In this document: positions 8,783 to 17,486 of the stretch, in pieces | How the letters are laid out: each line of letters starts with the position of its first letter | How positions within the stretch are numbered: position 1 is the first letter of the stretch | Assembly (NCBI RefSeq): GCF_001705435.1 | Contig: NZ_MDEN01000049.1 | Coordinates: forward strand, 1-64,000 | Length of the DNA stretch: 64,000 bases | Reading direction: 5' to 3' | Source of the DNA: Pseudomonas graminis | Lineage (GTDB): Bacteria > Pseudomonadota > Gammaproteobacteria > Pseudomonadales > Pseudomonadaceae | Notes under the pieces: generated by a model | The model's database searches: none | Seen by the model: only the letters and a program-made list of their open reading frames with translations | What the model was told of the DNA's origin: nothing | Program-made: the position numbers and the translations under genes

Positions 8783-9070
8783 TCATGGATTCGCTAAAAA
8801 TGCCTTCGGGCCAGTCTGTACGCTTTCAAATTACCAAGCTTTTTATAGATGTGCGCATTTAATCTCAGTCATGTCAGGCTCTCTATCGCCTATGCCGCTC
8901 CCACGCATGGCTAGCTTAAGAGCTAGCCAGGTTTTATTCTAAATGCAAATTTAGCGTCTGGGGTCTCAACACCCATGTTTCAGACGAACGCTTTTTGATC
9001 GCAATAGGGTAATGACCCAGTCGCTTTTCACTACGCTGAAGTCTAATGCAGTGGGGCCGAGTTCAAGTAG

Positions 9071-9286
9071 TTGAGCGGGCCTTTACAGGCCATAGACGCT
9101 AATCCGGACGGCGATCAACTTGAGAAGGAGTAGCTCCTCGAGCTAGAGATTGCGATTGAAGTCATTCTAGATGGAGTACCGTCACCACGTTCCGCGGCAA
9201 TGATACACGGCTCTGCCAAGCTGGAAATTCTGAGAGGCGCAGTGACTAGGGCCAGCGTCAACAGTGCCTCTTCGGATTTTCCTTAA
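9071..9286 (+). pseudogene. Degraded open frame with internal TAG
   Basis: Reading from 9071 gives a coherent acidic, helical peptide (GPLQAIDANPDGDQLEKE) interrupted by a TAG at 9131-9133. It then continues in the same frame (LLELEIAIEVILDGVPSP and on) to a TAA at 9284-9286. Amino-acid composition on both sides of the TAG looks protein-like. I take it as the remnant of an unidentified gene. The rest of 8783-9345 shows nothing else. Confidence 0.3.
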
Positions 9287-9345
9287 ACCATCGATATTAC
9301 ATCGGCTTTCGCCAAGGTGAGTGCCGCAGCTACGGCAATGCTAAC

Positions 9346-10797
9346 CTACGGCGCTGTATCAAGGTGTTCGAAGCCTGATAGCGATCGAGGCGATAACGTG
9401 TGGTAATCCCAGCGCGGCAAACCTCCACCGTCCGATTCCAACTCGTCAAACAGCTCACCTAGAAGCGCTTTACTCTGAAGTCCTAAGAGCGTTTTCAGGC
9501 GGCTGAAATAGCGCGTAGATCTTGATCTTGCGAACAACTCGAACGATCCGGCGTGCCGCCCAGAGTAAACCAGGGTCTCCGGGTACCATGGGTATGTCTC
9601 CGTTGGCCGCTGTAAGCGATCCATCAAAAACAATACAAAATCAGCCTGCATCAGCTCTTGCATACTGAAACCACTCGAATGGCTCCGTTGTTCCAACAGG
9701 TCTGCCCGCAATGACGTGCGCCCAAGTTTCAGCCGTTGATTGCGGTGATCGAAGGTCGCGGCATAGGTTCGAAACGCGCCGAAAGTCACCGTGGCGTCGC
9801 GACCATACTCCGACCTGCCTGGAATGTAGAATGGAGTGGTAATGAGCTCATTCGCAAATTCGAATTTTTCTTCTTTCAGAAGTGTCGCCACTGCATACAA
9901 AAACAGCTCATGCACCATGAACCGGAAGTTGTCAAAATCAGTTTCACTCCATTGGTTAACACTTGGGGGACGTTCTTGGTAAGGCAGCAATTTCTCGAGA
10001 AAACGATGGAAGTGCCGGCGAATTTCTGGAGTGTCCCGGTACCTGGCGACGGTCGCTATAAGCTCCACAGCCTCATTGCGGTAAGGCAGGAAGTCATCAA
10101 TGCTGCTGGTGACCTGATCGTCAAAGGCAATATCAGGCTTTTTCCTGATGCGGAACTGCTCCATCCCTGCGGCAAGAGCCGTGAGGTAGTCATTCACCGC
10201 TGGATCAGCGAAGGGGCGGTCTGCCTTGACTGCATCAATGGCACGCCGGTGTTCCGCGCTCGTTACCAGCGTAACCTCTCGACTTTCCCGTTGAAGATAA
10301 GAAGGCTTTTGACCTAGTGGCGGACGAACATGTAGTGGCTGATCGTGTGCCCAGCGGATCAATCGGTCGAACTCGGCCGCATAACGTGCCGAGTCGGACA
10401 GGTCGATATAGATGCGCGAAGTGTAGTAGGTCGGGACGTAGGGGTCGCCGTTTTCATCGCGTTCACGCACTACTGCCACAAATTTGGCTTCCGTTGTCTT
10501 GTTATAGATGCCTGCGGAGATAATCTGAGCTTCCGTTCCCACGCCGCCTTTACGGCTATTCGCCTTCTCCGCATAAAGCTTGTCGCAAAGCAAAACCACT
10601 TTTTTCACCGTTGGATCAGAGACCATCTGCTCCATGAAAGCAGTCGCTTCTTGGCCTTCTCGCAAGTCCCATTTGTCAAGAATTACGTGAATGCCCGCTG
10701 CGGCGAGTTCTTCGGCGAGCTCTGTCACCCAAGCCTCATGGGCGGCAGAGCTCCAACTGTAGGACACGAAAAGCTTCGGATGTTCCAGGTTTTCCAT
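9346..10797 (-). CDS. SEFIR/TIR-domain protein
   Basis: A 483-residue protein whose first about 165 residues form a SEFIR domain of the TIR superfamily. It has the opening strand PKLFVSYSWSS (7-17), the WDL/REGQE segment (43-50), the hydrophobic strand KKVVLLCDKLY (65-75) and the GTEAQII helix. The remaining 320 residues are helical with no recognised domain. In bacteria SEFIR proteins act in anti-phage defence, where TIR-type domains degrade NAD+ once the C-terminal part senses infection. It is not paired with an obvious sensor gene, so it is probably a single-protein system. Upstream and downstream DNA is gene-poor. Confidence 0.8.
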   Translation of the reverse strand: MENLEHPKLFVSYSWSSAAHEAWVTELAEELAAAGIHVILDKWDLREGQEATAFMEQMVSDPTVKKVVLLCDKLYAEKANSRKGGVGTEAQIISAGIYNKTTEAKFVAVVRERDENGDPYVPTYYTSRIYIDLSDSARYAAEFDRLIRWAHDQPLHVRPPLGQKPSYLQRESREVTLVTSAEHRRAIDAVKADRPFADPAVNDYLTALAAGMEQFRIRKKPDIAFDDQVTSSIDDFLPYRNEAVELIATVARYRDTPEIRRHFHRFLEKLLPYQERPPSVNQWSETDFDNFRFMVHELFLYAVATLLKEEKFEFANELITTPFYIPGRSEYGRDATVTFGAFRTYAATFDHRNQRLKLGRTSLRADLLEQRSHSSGFSMQELMQADFVLFLMDRLQRPTETYPWYPETLVYSGRHAGSFELFARSRSTRYFSRLKTLLGLQSKALLGELFDELESDGGGLPRWDYHTLSPRSLSGFEHLDTAP

Positions 10798-11350
10798 GAT
10801 GAGGTTTTGCTCCAGTTATAAGGGAAGGCGCTTCGCTCCCTGCCATGGCCTAAGGCCTTGGGAGACGGATTTTGCCGTGCGAACACCATGTGTCAGTCTA
10901 AACGTTCACCATGGCAACCTGGGTTGTCCAGCATATTTCTCAAGCAATCTATCCATTTAGGGATAGAGAATGCTACGTCCCGCTCTCGCCATCTTCGCTT
11001 TCCGCATAGCTTGCTCTGACGAGCCGTCCGCCGCCAAGGAGGCGGTTTGAGAATTCGTTGACGACGCGCTCTGCTCGTCGCTGACACTGGTCGTATCTGT
11101 GATCAGACCGTAATCCTTTTCGTCCTAGCCTTCGACTGGAAAATGTCGTCCCAGATCCCTCACTGGCATGCAGGCACTGTGAGGAGGGGAATCAACCAGA
11201 CCAGAGCTGTAGACCTATTGCTTCAAAAAATGAAGGGTGATATGTCAGTGGGTGTCAAGCGCTTCGGAGTGCCCTATTAGCGGTCGACGTTGCGCGGGAC
11301 ACCGAAAACGTATGTCTATGCCCGCTTAGGGTCTAACGGGACACAAGCGA
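10798..11350. other. Gene-poor interval
   Basis: Between the SEFIR gene start and the next plus-strand gene I see no supportable coding frame, repeat or strong terminator. It must contain the SEFIR promoter close to 10800-10850. Confidence 0.4.
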
Positions 11351-11677
11351 ATGCCACTGCTGAAGAGAGCCGAACTGCGGCAAACCTACAAATGGAAGAC
11401 GACGGCGGGTGATAACCCTCATCTCATTCATGATGATGCAAAGCATCTGAGCCGAAATGAGCGGTACGAGATGCTCAGTTATCTGAACCATCTTGGCTGG
11501 TCGGCTGACAGAAGCGCACTGGTTTATGACCACGGGCTAGATGTGAGCAAAGAAGACCGATTGTGCGTGGAGTGGATGCTCAAAGTCCATTTTCGTTCTA
11601 CCTCTCCTGGCCGGGGTAAAGTGACCGAATGGGTTAACTTGAATTGGGCAGAGCTCAGGCCTCAGTTTAGTCTCTAG
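11351..11677 (+). CDS. Conserved-looking small hypothetical protein
   Basis: A 108-residue basic protein, soluble, with an aromatic, well-ordered composition (YEMLSYLNHLGW; VEWMLKVHFRSTSPGRGKVTEW) typical of real small proteins. No catalytic motif is seen and no family is recognised. It stands alone. Confidence 0.55.
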   Translation: MPLLKRAELRQTYKWKTTAGDNPHLIHDDAKHLSRNERYEMLSYLNHLGWSADRSALVYDHGLDVSKEDRLCVEWMLKVHFRSTSPGRGKVTEWVNLNWAELRPQFSL

Positions 11678-12107
11678 AAGGGTTGGAGCCTTCCCTGATG
11701 CGGGGGGCTCGATCAAGTCGTCAATCTCCCGGAAGTCGGTACGAACGTGATAGTCCGCGCGTCACTCGCTGTGCCGCCTTGGTAGCGTAGTCTCTAGAGC
11801 TGCTGCCACGTCCGGGGATTTGGGTCAGTGGATGGCCGATTATCCAGCGTTATCTACTGGTTAGCATGCTTAGACTAAACATGCGCAGCGCCTCAGGCTT
11901 GGCCCTGATGAATAGCGATGGATCTGAGGCCGCATATGACCAGAGCAGGTTACTACTCGCCGAGGACATGCGGTCACCGGAGCCGAGCAATGATCTGGGA
12001 TCTCGACCCGCGGTGCGCAGGCGATTTGCTGCTGATGCTCTGCAGCTCTCTGCAGCGGCGCCTTTCGGTTGACGACGCTGCCACTGATTGTGCTAATCTG
12101 AAAATTC
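11678..12107. other. Gene-poor interval
   Basis: Only overlapping short frames of poor quality on both strands. No gene, repeat or terminator is supported here. Confidence 0.35.
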
Positions 12108-12167
12108 AACTGGCTGTTGCTGCGAACGGGGGAAACTCCGGGAGGGTGGTTCGATTCCCCCCCAGTT
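12108..12167 (+). other. tRNA-like folded element (candidate)
   Basis: A 60-base segment whose ends pair perfectly (AACTGG with CCAGTT). It contains a T-arm-like hairpin with the loop TTCGATT, closed by GG/CC pairs with one mismatch, and a GAAA-capped stem (GGGG-GAAA-CTCC). It lacks a D-arm and a normal anticodon arm, so it is not a functional tRNA. It could be a decayed tRNA end, such as an old integration site, or a small structured RNA. It ends eight bases before the stop of the convergent pentapeptide-repeat gene. Confidence 0.3.
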
Positions 12168-12175
12168 ATTAAATT

Positions 12176-13030
12176 TTAAGGCGTCCGATGTCGCTCGATT
12201 TTCGGCCCATTCAGCTCTTTAGCTGCAACTTCCACTTCAGGTGGAAGGTTTATTGCGTCAATAAAGTTTGCAGATCTCAGATTCGCTCCGTGGAAGCTAG
12301 CTCCCTTGCAGTCGACACCGCTGAAGTTTGCGCTTCTGAGGTCGGCGCCATCAAAATTCGCGTAGGTTATATCGCAGCTTCTAAAGTCCATTCCCCTAAC
12401 GACAGAATTTTGAAACTTCGCTCGGTGTAAAAACGTATTGGTGAAACTTGTGCTGGTTAGCGTTGCGCCGACGAATACAGCTGCTTCGCAGCGGCAGTCA
12501 TTTAGGTGCACGTTCGAAATGTTGCTATTTTTGAATATGGTTGCATGTAGATCACTATCAGTGATCGAGAGTTTATTTATCTCAAACTCGGATAAATCTA
12601 TTTCGGAAATTTCCAAGCCGGTTTCGCCTAGATTTATGAGTCGCCGTATTGCGCCGAGTGCTCTGTAAGGAGCATCCGGCTGTCTGTAAAAGCGCAGGTC
12701 GGAAAGATTTTCGCGATTTCTTTTTACGTCGTTCTCCCGAGATATTCGTGATCGTTCTTCATCCCTCTCCCGCGAGCGGTTTTCTTTCTGCACTTCCTCA
12801 TGCTGACTCCTACGTTGTTCGAACCAATAAATGACCAATCCAATCACAAATAAATCTATGATCGTCCCATGAGCATTTGAAAGAATTCCTTCGAAAAAAG
12901 AACGTGAGTACAGTCCCCATGTTTCGTTGGGGAAGATCGTGCTGGAGACGAACTCCCAATGTCCTGTGATGAATATTACAATGCCTGAGAAAACTAGGAA
13001 GACCAAGATTGATGCTAGCATGGGATGCAT
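12176..13030 (-). CDS. Membrane-anchored pentapeptide-repeat protein
   Basis: A 284-residue protein with two N-terminal membrane segments (about residues 5-25 and 58-76), a charged linker rich in Arg and Glu (about 78-112), and a C-terminal right-handed pentapeptide-repeat domain from about 140 to 260. Repeats such as ATIFKNSNIS, AKFQNSVV, ANFDGADLRSANFSG and ASFHGANLRSANF follow the A(D/N)LxX pattern. Family members are structural, and a few bind topoisomerases, but most membrane-anchored ones have no known role. No partner gene is evident. Confidence 0.85.
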   Translation of the reverse strand: MHPMLASILVFLVFSGIVIFITGHWEFVSSTIFPNETWGLYSRSFFEGILSNAHGTIIDLFVIGLVIYWFEQRRSQHEEVQKENRSRERDEERSRISRENDVKRNRENLSDLRFYRQPDAPYRALGAIRRLINLGETGLEISEIDLSEFEINKLSITDSDLHATIFKNSNISNVHLNDCRCEAAVFVGATLTSTSFTNTFLHRAKFQNSVVRGMDFRSCDITYANFDGADLRSANFSGVDCKGASFHGANLRSANFIDAINLPPEVEVAAKELNGPKIERHRTP

Positions 13031-13276
13031 ACCTTGTTAAGGTGGAACCGCGACTTGCGTGTTTTGCACGATTTACTTCGTACTGATGACGCGTTTCAAG
13101 GTTAGCGCTGTCAATTGCCAGCCTCTATCTGATCGATCGTAGCCTGATTTATTAATTAGGATCTATCCCTGTTCGTTCGAGCTGCTGAATAAGGCTGAGT
13201 ATCTAAATAATTTTCAGCTTCTTTTCCATGGTTCGGCCGTCCTGCCTTGAAAGAAGTCTCAATACTATCTTTACTG

Positions 13277-14014
13277 TTAGCAACCCAGTGCGTCCGCTGC
13301 CTCGGTTATTGACCCCACGACGTGATCCCAATCGCCTGTGGCATTCAAGTCTTTCGTTTGGTTTGGGCCGTATTCGGTGGGACGGTTTACATACACAGTT
13401 TTGAATCCACAAGCCCGAGCGGCTGCCAAGTCGTCGTTGTGTGCAGCTATCATTGCCATCCGTTGTGGAGCAAGCCCGACCGCCATTGCTGATTTGAGGT
13501 ACGTCTGGTGCTGCGGTTTATAAGTATTTGTGAGTCCAGCACCCAGTATGGCATCCCATGGCAGCTTGGCATAACGCGCGAGATGCATCATCCCTGCGAT
13601 GTGCCCGTTGGAAATGGGGCCAATTGCAAATTTGCGCTTCAATCGAGTCAGACCCTCCACGGAGTCTGGCCATGGCGTAAGTCGTTCCCAGGCTGCGACC
13701 CAATGAGCAAATTCGTCAATTTTGAGCTGCGTGCGATCGACCCCATAGGTTTTCAGCAATGCTGTTAAATTTTCTTGGTTTAGAACATCCAGGGTTACAA
13801 AGGCTCGCTGGCCTGCACGAATCGGCTCCATGGACGGTTGATAGTAAGAACGCCACTGTTCCGCGAACGTCAGAGGATCAATGTGGATGCCATACTTCTT
13901 CAGCAAGCCTTCCGACTCCCGCGCAATACTCGTTCGCCAGTCAACCACCGTCCCGTATACGTCGAACCCCAAAAAACCTACGTCAGAAAATTTTCCTTGC
14001 ACTTTTCGCTCCAT
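13277..14014 (-). CDS. Haloacid dehalogenase type II-like hydrolase
   Basis: A 245-residue HAD-superfamily protein of the type II haloacid dehalogenase group. Motif I is FDVYGTVVDW with the nucleophile Asp near residue 18. Motif II is PISNGH, and the later Lys/Asp motifs appear in TYKPQHQTYLKSA and MIAAHNDDLAAARACG. Family members hydrolyse 2-haloalkanoates by displacing halide with the nucleophilic Asp, but many annotated members have other small substrates. Length is typical. It stands alone on the minus strand. Confidence 0.82.
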   Translation of the reverse strand: MERKVQGKFSDVGFLGFDVYGTVVDWRTSIARESEGLLKKYGIHIDPLTFAEQWRSYYQPSMEPIRAGQRAFVTLDVLNQENLTALLKTYGVDRTQLKIDEFAHWVAAWERLTPWPDSVEGLTRLKRKFAIGPISNGHIAGMMHLARYAKLPWDAILGAGLTNTYKPQHQTYLKSAMAVGLAPQRMAMIAAHNDDLAAARACGFKTVYVNRPTEYGPNQTKDLNATGDWDHVVGSITEAADALGC

Positions 14015-14866
14015 AGATCTCTATGCGACCTGGATCTGCCTATGAGCCGGATCTCGATAAAAATCCTCCTCGGCGCGCTGACGAGAGACTTGCAGCCACT
14101 TGCTGCTTGAGTCAATCAGCATGGTCGGATTGATGCACGATAAGGCGCGCATCCTCTCTGCTTCGCCATCAATCTATGCGCTGGCATGTCGCACCGCTAT
14201 CATCTTTGAGGATCGTTGACTAGGACTGGAAACGCATTTGCTGATTCACCCGCGTGGCCTGGACAGATCCTTCAGCGATGGTGCATTCCCTCTAAAGACA
14301 AGCTGCCCGTTAGTCAGCATCCGGCCAACCCACCTAGATCGATTTATCGGGCGCCGACCTCTGCAGGAGAAGCTGGCGACACCGCTCACCCGCTGCGTCA
14401 ATGCTCGAATTTGAACATCGTTCAGATAAGCCTACTGATCGCACCCATGCAAGCGAGCTGCCTGCATCAAGCTCATATCTCCAACAGCGAGTGACCGCTG
14501 TAAACCGATCCGACGAGCAACCAATTCGCCCGAACCGAAGCTCTTGCCTGACCTGCCCCCCACTTGGGTCGTTGAAGGTGATCTGAGCCCCACCTACCTT
14601 GTCGCACGGCAGGCTCATTCGACGTTTTGCGGAATTCAACGCTTTGGGAGTCGCAGAGGCATCAGACCCTGGATCGTCCCAAGGCAGCATCCAGTTTCGT
14701 AACGTCAAGATCATGGGGCTGTTTTCGTTGGCGCATGGCTCAACTGAATCATTGACCACGCCACTGGGCAGCAGTGAGCACATCAAAGCGCACTAAAGCT
14801 TTGGCACTCTCTGGCGACATACTTAGTGGCTCTTCTTTTTGAAGCTACAATCGGTACTCCGTCCAG
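14015..14866. other. Gene-poor interval of 850 bases
   Basis: A minus-strand frame of 150 codons at 14334-14786 and shorter plus-strand frames overlap one another, and none has family features or a good ribosome site. I see no gene that I would defend. The stretch may be old, decayed coding DNA. Confidence 0.35.
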
Positions 14867-14879
14867 TTGAGATCACATC

Positions 14880-15427
14880 ATGTCCGTATCCGCCGTAGCG
14901 GCTCCAGCGCCGCCAGCTTGGCCCTACCAGCAGTGCTGCATCCGCTCCTGCAGCAAGCGGCCCCGAATCCGAATATCGAAACTGACGCCGAATTTGAAGC
15001 AGGCATCGCCCCGACGCCTGACAGGCCCTACATCGTCACGCTCAGCGACGGCACCAAATCCGACGTAATCGGTTACGGGATACTCAAGTCCTCAATGCCA
15101 CTCAGTGAAGCCTGGGGGCCTCAGCTACTGGTGCAAGGAGACAAAGACAAAGACAACAAGCTTTCGATCAGTGAATTCGCAAATCAGTTGAAGCGCGTTG
15201 GTGTGAGCCTGAATACCGCCAAGAAGCTGTTTGAGAGCTTTGACGTCTCGAATAGTGGAACGCTGTCGGTTGATGAGTTCGTGGCGGGGATCAAGTCCTA
15301 CAATGCCACAGGCGGAAATATCTTCCATGACTTCGCAAGGTCATACACACAAGATGATCAATCAGCCACTGCGTTTTTACGGGAGGGGTTAAGCGCTGGT
15401 AATGCGTATTGGGGCAGGCAGTCTTAA
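14880..15427 (+). pseudogene. EF-hand protein gene with 5' frameshift
   Basis: The downstream frame, open from a TTG at 14867, encodes a roughly 170-residue EF-hand protein. It carries one canonical calcium loop (DKDKDNKLSISEF) and a second one (DVSNSGTLSVDEF). The natural start seems to be the ATG at 14880, reading MSVSAV. That frame must slip by one base near 14895-14900 to join the GSSAASLALP sequence. This looks like a single-base loss in the first 20 codons. Alternatively the weak TTG is used, giving a basic N-terminus unlike the rest. EF-hand proteins of this size are common in pseudomonads and their role is mostly unknown. Confidence 0.6.
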
Positions 15428-15464
15428 TATCCCGGCGTAGGCCTAGCTCACGGTATTTATCCTT

Positions 15465-15488
15465 CGCAAGCTCGCTTGCGAAGGTGCT
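15465..15488. terminator. REP-like palindrome / terminator
   Basis: A perfect inverted repeat: CCTTCGCAAGC, a two-base loop, then GCTTGCGAAGG. It sits just downstream of the EF-hand gene. It resembles the Pseudomonas REP palindromes built on GCAAGC/GCTTGC and could also stop transcription, though there is no T-run. Confidence 0.6.
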
Positions 15489-15717
15489 CTCAGGCGGGCC
15501 CTAGCTCGAGGATACGTAGGCCGCCGCCGCTCCTAATGCTTTCCGTCAGTCTTTTGTTGTAGATGGACACCATCCGCCTAGTGCCTCTTATCCCAATTCC
15601 TTCGAACCCCAGATCCTTCAGGAATGCCTTCAATTTGGCAAATCGTCGCCAGCGTAGATTTGCGCCACGGCATGAACGCGACTTGGTTTGAGAGTGGATA
15701 CCCATCTATCGTAATCA

Positions 15718-16044
15718 TCAGTCGATGCGTTGTCCGCCGTCACTCCCGAGGGCGAGCTTCACCGAGGACACAAACTGCTTTCTCTGTGCCGGCTTCAATT
15801 TATTAAATAAAGCCAGCAATTCAGCCTCGTCGTCCTGCTCACAGAAGAAAAACGCCACGGGCAGCCCACAGGCCTGGGCAATCTGCTTAACCATTCCCTC
15901 GCCGGGCTCGTGCTTTCCTTTTTCATACTGGCTCATCCGCGCGCTTGCCGATGCTTCCTCGATCCCGGCCAGCACGCCTAGGCGCTCCTGAGACAGGCCG
16001 GCCGCCTTCCTCGCCTGCTTCAGCCGCACGCTAAAAATGCTCAT
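15718..16044 (-). CDS. XRE-family transcriptional regulator
   Basis: A 108-residue protein from the ATG at 16044. Its helix-turn-helix spans about residues 6-60 (RLKQARKAAGLSQERLGVLAG, then MSQYEKGKHEP), typical of Cro/CI-type regulators. The C-terminal half is acidic (CEQDDEAELLALF) and probably serves dimerisation. Two CTAAG-N5-CTTAG dyads lie in the divergent intergenic region, the nearer one 18 bases from this start, which points to autoregulation and control of the membrane-protein gene on the other strand. Confidence 0.85.
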   Translation of the reverse strand: MSIFSVRLKQARKAAGLSQERLGVLAGIEEASASARMSQYEKGKHEPGEGMVKQIAQACGLPVAFFFCEQDDEAELLALFNKLKPAQRKQFVSSVKLALGSDGGQRID

Positions 16045-16062
16045 TTTCTCAAAGCCCAAAGG

Positions 16063-16077
16063 CTAAGAGATTCTTAG
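16063..16077. promoter_or_regulatory. Operator-like dyad, proximal
   Basis: CTAAGAGATTCTTAG is an inverted repeat of CTAAG around a five-base spacer. It lies in the divergent promoter region just ahead of the XRE regulator start and matches a second copy 33 bases away, about three helical turns. It is the likely binding site of the regulator at 15718-16044. Confidence 0.6.
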
Positions 16078-16095
16078 ATTCACGTTGACCGTATA

Positions 16096-16110
16096 CTAAG
16101 AGTTCCTTAG
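16096..16110. promoter_or_regulatory. Operator-like dyad, distal
   Basis: CTAAGAGTTCCTTAG is the second copy of the CTAAG-N5-CTTAG dyad, placed between the two divergent genes. Its same-face spacing relative to the first copy suggests cooperative binding by a Cro/CI-type dimer. Confidence 0.6.
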
Positions 16111-16166
16111 TATTTTGCTCGTGATGGCGCTTTGACGCCAAAAAACCAAGTGCAAAGGAAGCAGTG

Positions 16167-16655
16167 ATGTCTGACGTGAGCGTTTTTAGCGGAAAAATCG
16201 AAGTAATTGGGCCGTCCCAAAACAAGCCCGATGGGTCGGAATACACGTACCTTCGTATTGCTCAGCGGGACGGCACCACGAAGCTTGTGAAGAAAGTGGG
16301 GGTAGGGCAGCTGATCGAGTCTTACATGAAGCCTGGTATCGAGGGTGACTTCTACTTCGTAAGGCTGGGCCGGTTTGGATTTATTTTGTTTGCGATCAAA
16401 AAAGCAGACGGTCAGAAAATCTACGAAGAGAATGGGTTCTCTACGTGGATTTCGAAAATGCGCTGGAGCGCCTTCGTGCTGGCTCTGCTATTTATCCCGC
16501 TCAGCTTCGTGGGGCTCTTGATGGGAGGATATCTGGGAGTAATTGTACCGATCGCGTTCATCTGGCTGATCTGGAAGCTCTCAGTGGCATTCCCAGGCGT
16601 GTTGAAGGAAAGCTTTCTCAAGGGGCAGCTTAATCAGCTTGGATTCGCCAACTGA
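16167..16655 (+). CDS. Two-helix membrane protein of unknown function
   Basis: A 162-residue protein from the ATG at 16167 (a GTG one codon upstream is also possible), preceded by AAGGAAG. The N-terminal half is a soluble beta-rich module with a DGTTKLVKKVGVGQLIE segment. The C-terminal half holds two membrane helices at about 97-117 and 119-138. No family is recognised. It is divergent from the XRE regulator and probably controlled by it through the two dyads. Confidence 0.7.
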   Translation: MSDVSVFSGKIEVIGPSQNKPDGSEYTYLRIAQRDGTTKLVKKVGVGQLIESYMKPGIEGDFYFVRLGRFGFILFAIKKADGQKIYEENGFSTWISKMRWSAFVLALLFIPLSFVGLLMGGYLGVIVPIAFIWLIWKLSVAFPGVLKESFLKGQLNQLGFAN

Positions 16656-16729
16656 GCTAGATATGGTGGGGCCTCACTGCAGTGATGCTTCACCAGTCCC
16701 TGGCAGTGCATATACGCGCCGCATTGTAG

Positions 16730-17194
16730 TTAATCCGTCCCTTTTCTGATTTGCACGTGCCTGGTGATTGTCGACCTCACGACGCCAAGCTCCCGGGCAA
16801 CCTCGGCCTTCGATTTACCCTGCGCTAGGAGACTATCGATCTTGCGCGCCAACGCCGCTGACTCCACCGCCTGTGGGGATTCCAGTTTTAAAGGCTTGGC
16901 CGGCACCGAGGCCTGCAACAACCCCAATGCCTCCAATTCACTCTGAGTCTGCCGCAAAACGGTCTCGGGGGACTCACCATTGCGAGATGCGTAGACCAAC
17001 GTGAGCAGCGACAGCGGGCTGATCTGCATTGCCTGGGCGAGCTCTTCACTGACGTCCAGCGATACCGATGTCGAGGCAGATTCGAGTCTGCTCACATGAG
17101 ACTGATCCGTCGCGTTTGCGATATCCCGCTGGGACAACCCTCGATGTGTCCTCATGAACTGCAGAGCCGCGGCGAAAGCGTTGCGAAGCGACAT
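16730..17194 (-). CDS. Regulator with N-terminal XRE and C-terminal HTH
   Basis: A 154-residue protein from the ATG at 17194, preceded by a GGGGA ribosome site; an upstream in-frame extension is not needed. Residues about 5-60 form an XRE-type helix-turn-helix (RTHRGLSQRDIANAT and SHVSRLE). The C-terminal end carries a second, resolvase-like HTH (GKSKAEVARELGVVRSTITRHV). Two DNA-binding modules in one short protein are unusual for the family. A 20-base dyad lies immediately upstream and suggests autorepression. Confidence 0.75.
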   Translation of the reverse strand: MSLRNAFAAALQFMRTHRGLSQRDIANATDQSHVSRLESASTSVSLDVSEELAQAMQISPLSLLTLVYASRNGESPETVLRQTQSELEALGLLQASVPAKPLKLESPQAVESAALARKIDSLLAQGKSKAEVARELGVVRSTITRHVQIRKGTD

Positions 17195-17200
17195 TTTATG

Positions 17201-17220
17201 CGTCCCCATAAAACGGGACG
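17201..17220. promoter_or_regulatory. Dyad upstream of the two-HTH regulator
   Basis: CGTCCC and GGGACG form an inverted repeat around an eight-base AT-rich centre, only seven bases from the start codon of the regulator at 17194. It overlaps the ribosome site, so binding here would block both transcription and translation of that gene. Confidence 0.45.
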
Positions 17221-17486
17221 GTATGCCGTGTTTGCGTTGTTCGACACAAATGTCTATATTCATCACAAAGCAACAAGCGAGGCGCGTGAGACTCCGTCAT
17301 CTCAACCCGCAGGTTCGACCGAATGGACGGTACTTGGGTTGGCTGAGAGACATTGGGCGTCCATTAGTGCGGTGTGCCTGATCAATATATAGCTAAAACG
17401 AATTCACTGACCGGTGCAGATTCCTGACCCGAGTAAATTCGACCAACACGCGGCTGTATGCCGATAAATCGAGATGAAGTCGTGCG

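Noticed and set aside
9736..10317. Plus-strand frame of 193 codons
   Set aside because: Antisense shadow of the SEFIR gene; composition is not protein-like.
14334..14786. Minus-strand frame of 150 codons
   Set aside because: No ribosome site, no recognisable motif, and overlapping frames of similar quality on the plus strand; more likely decayed DNA.
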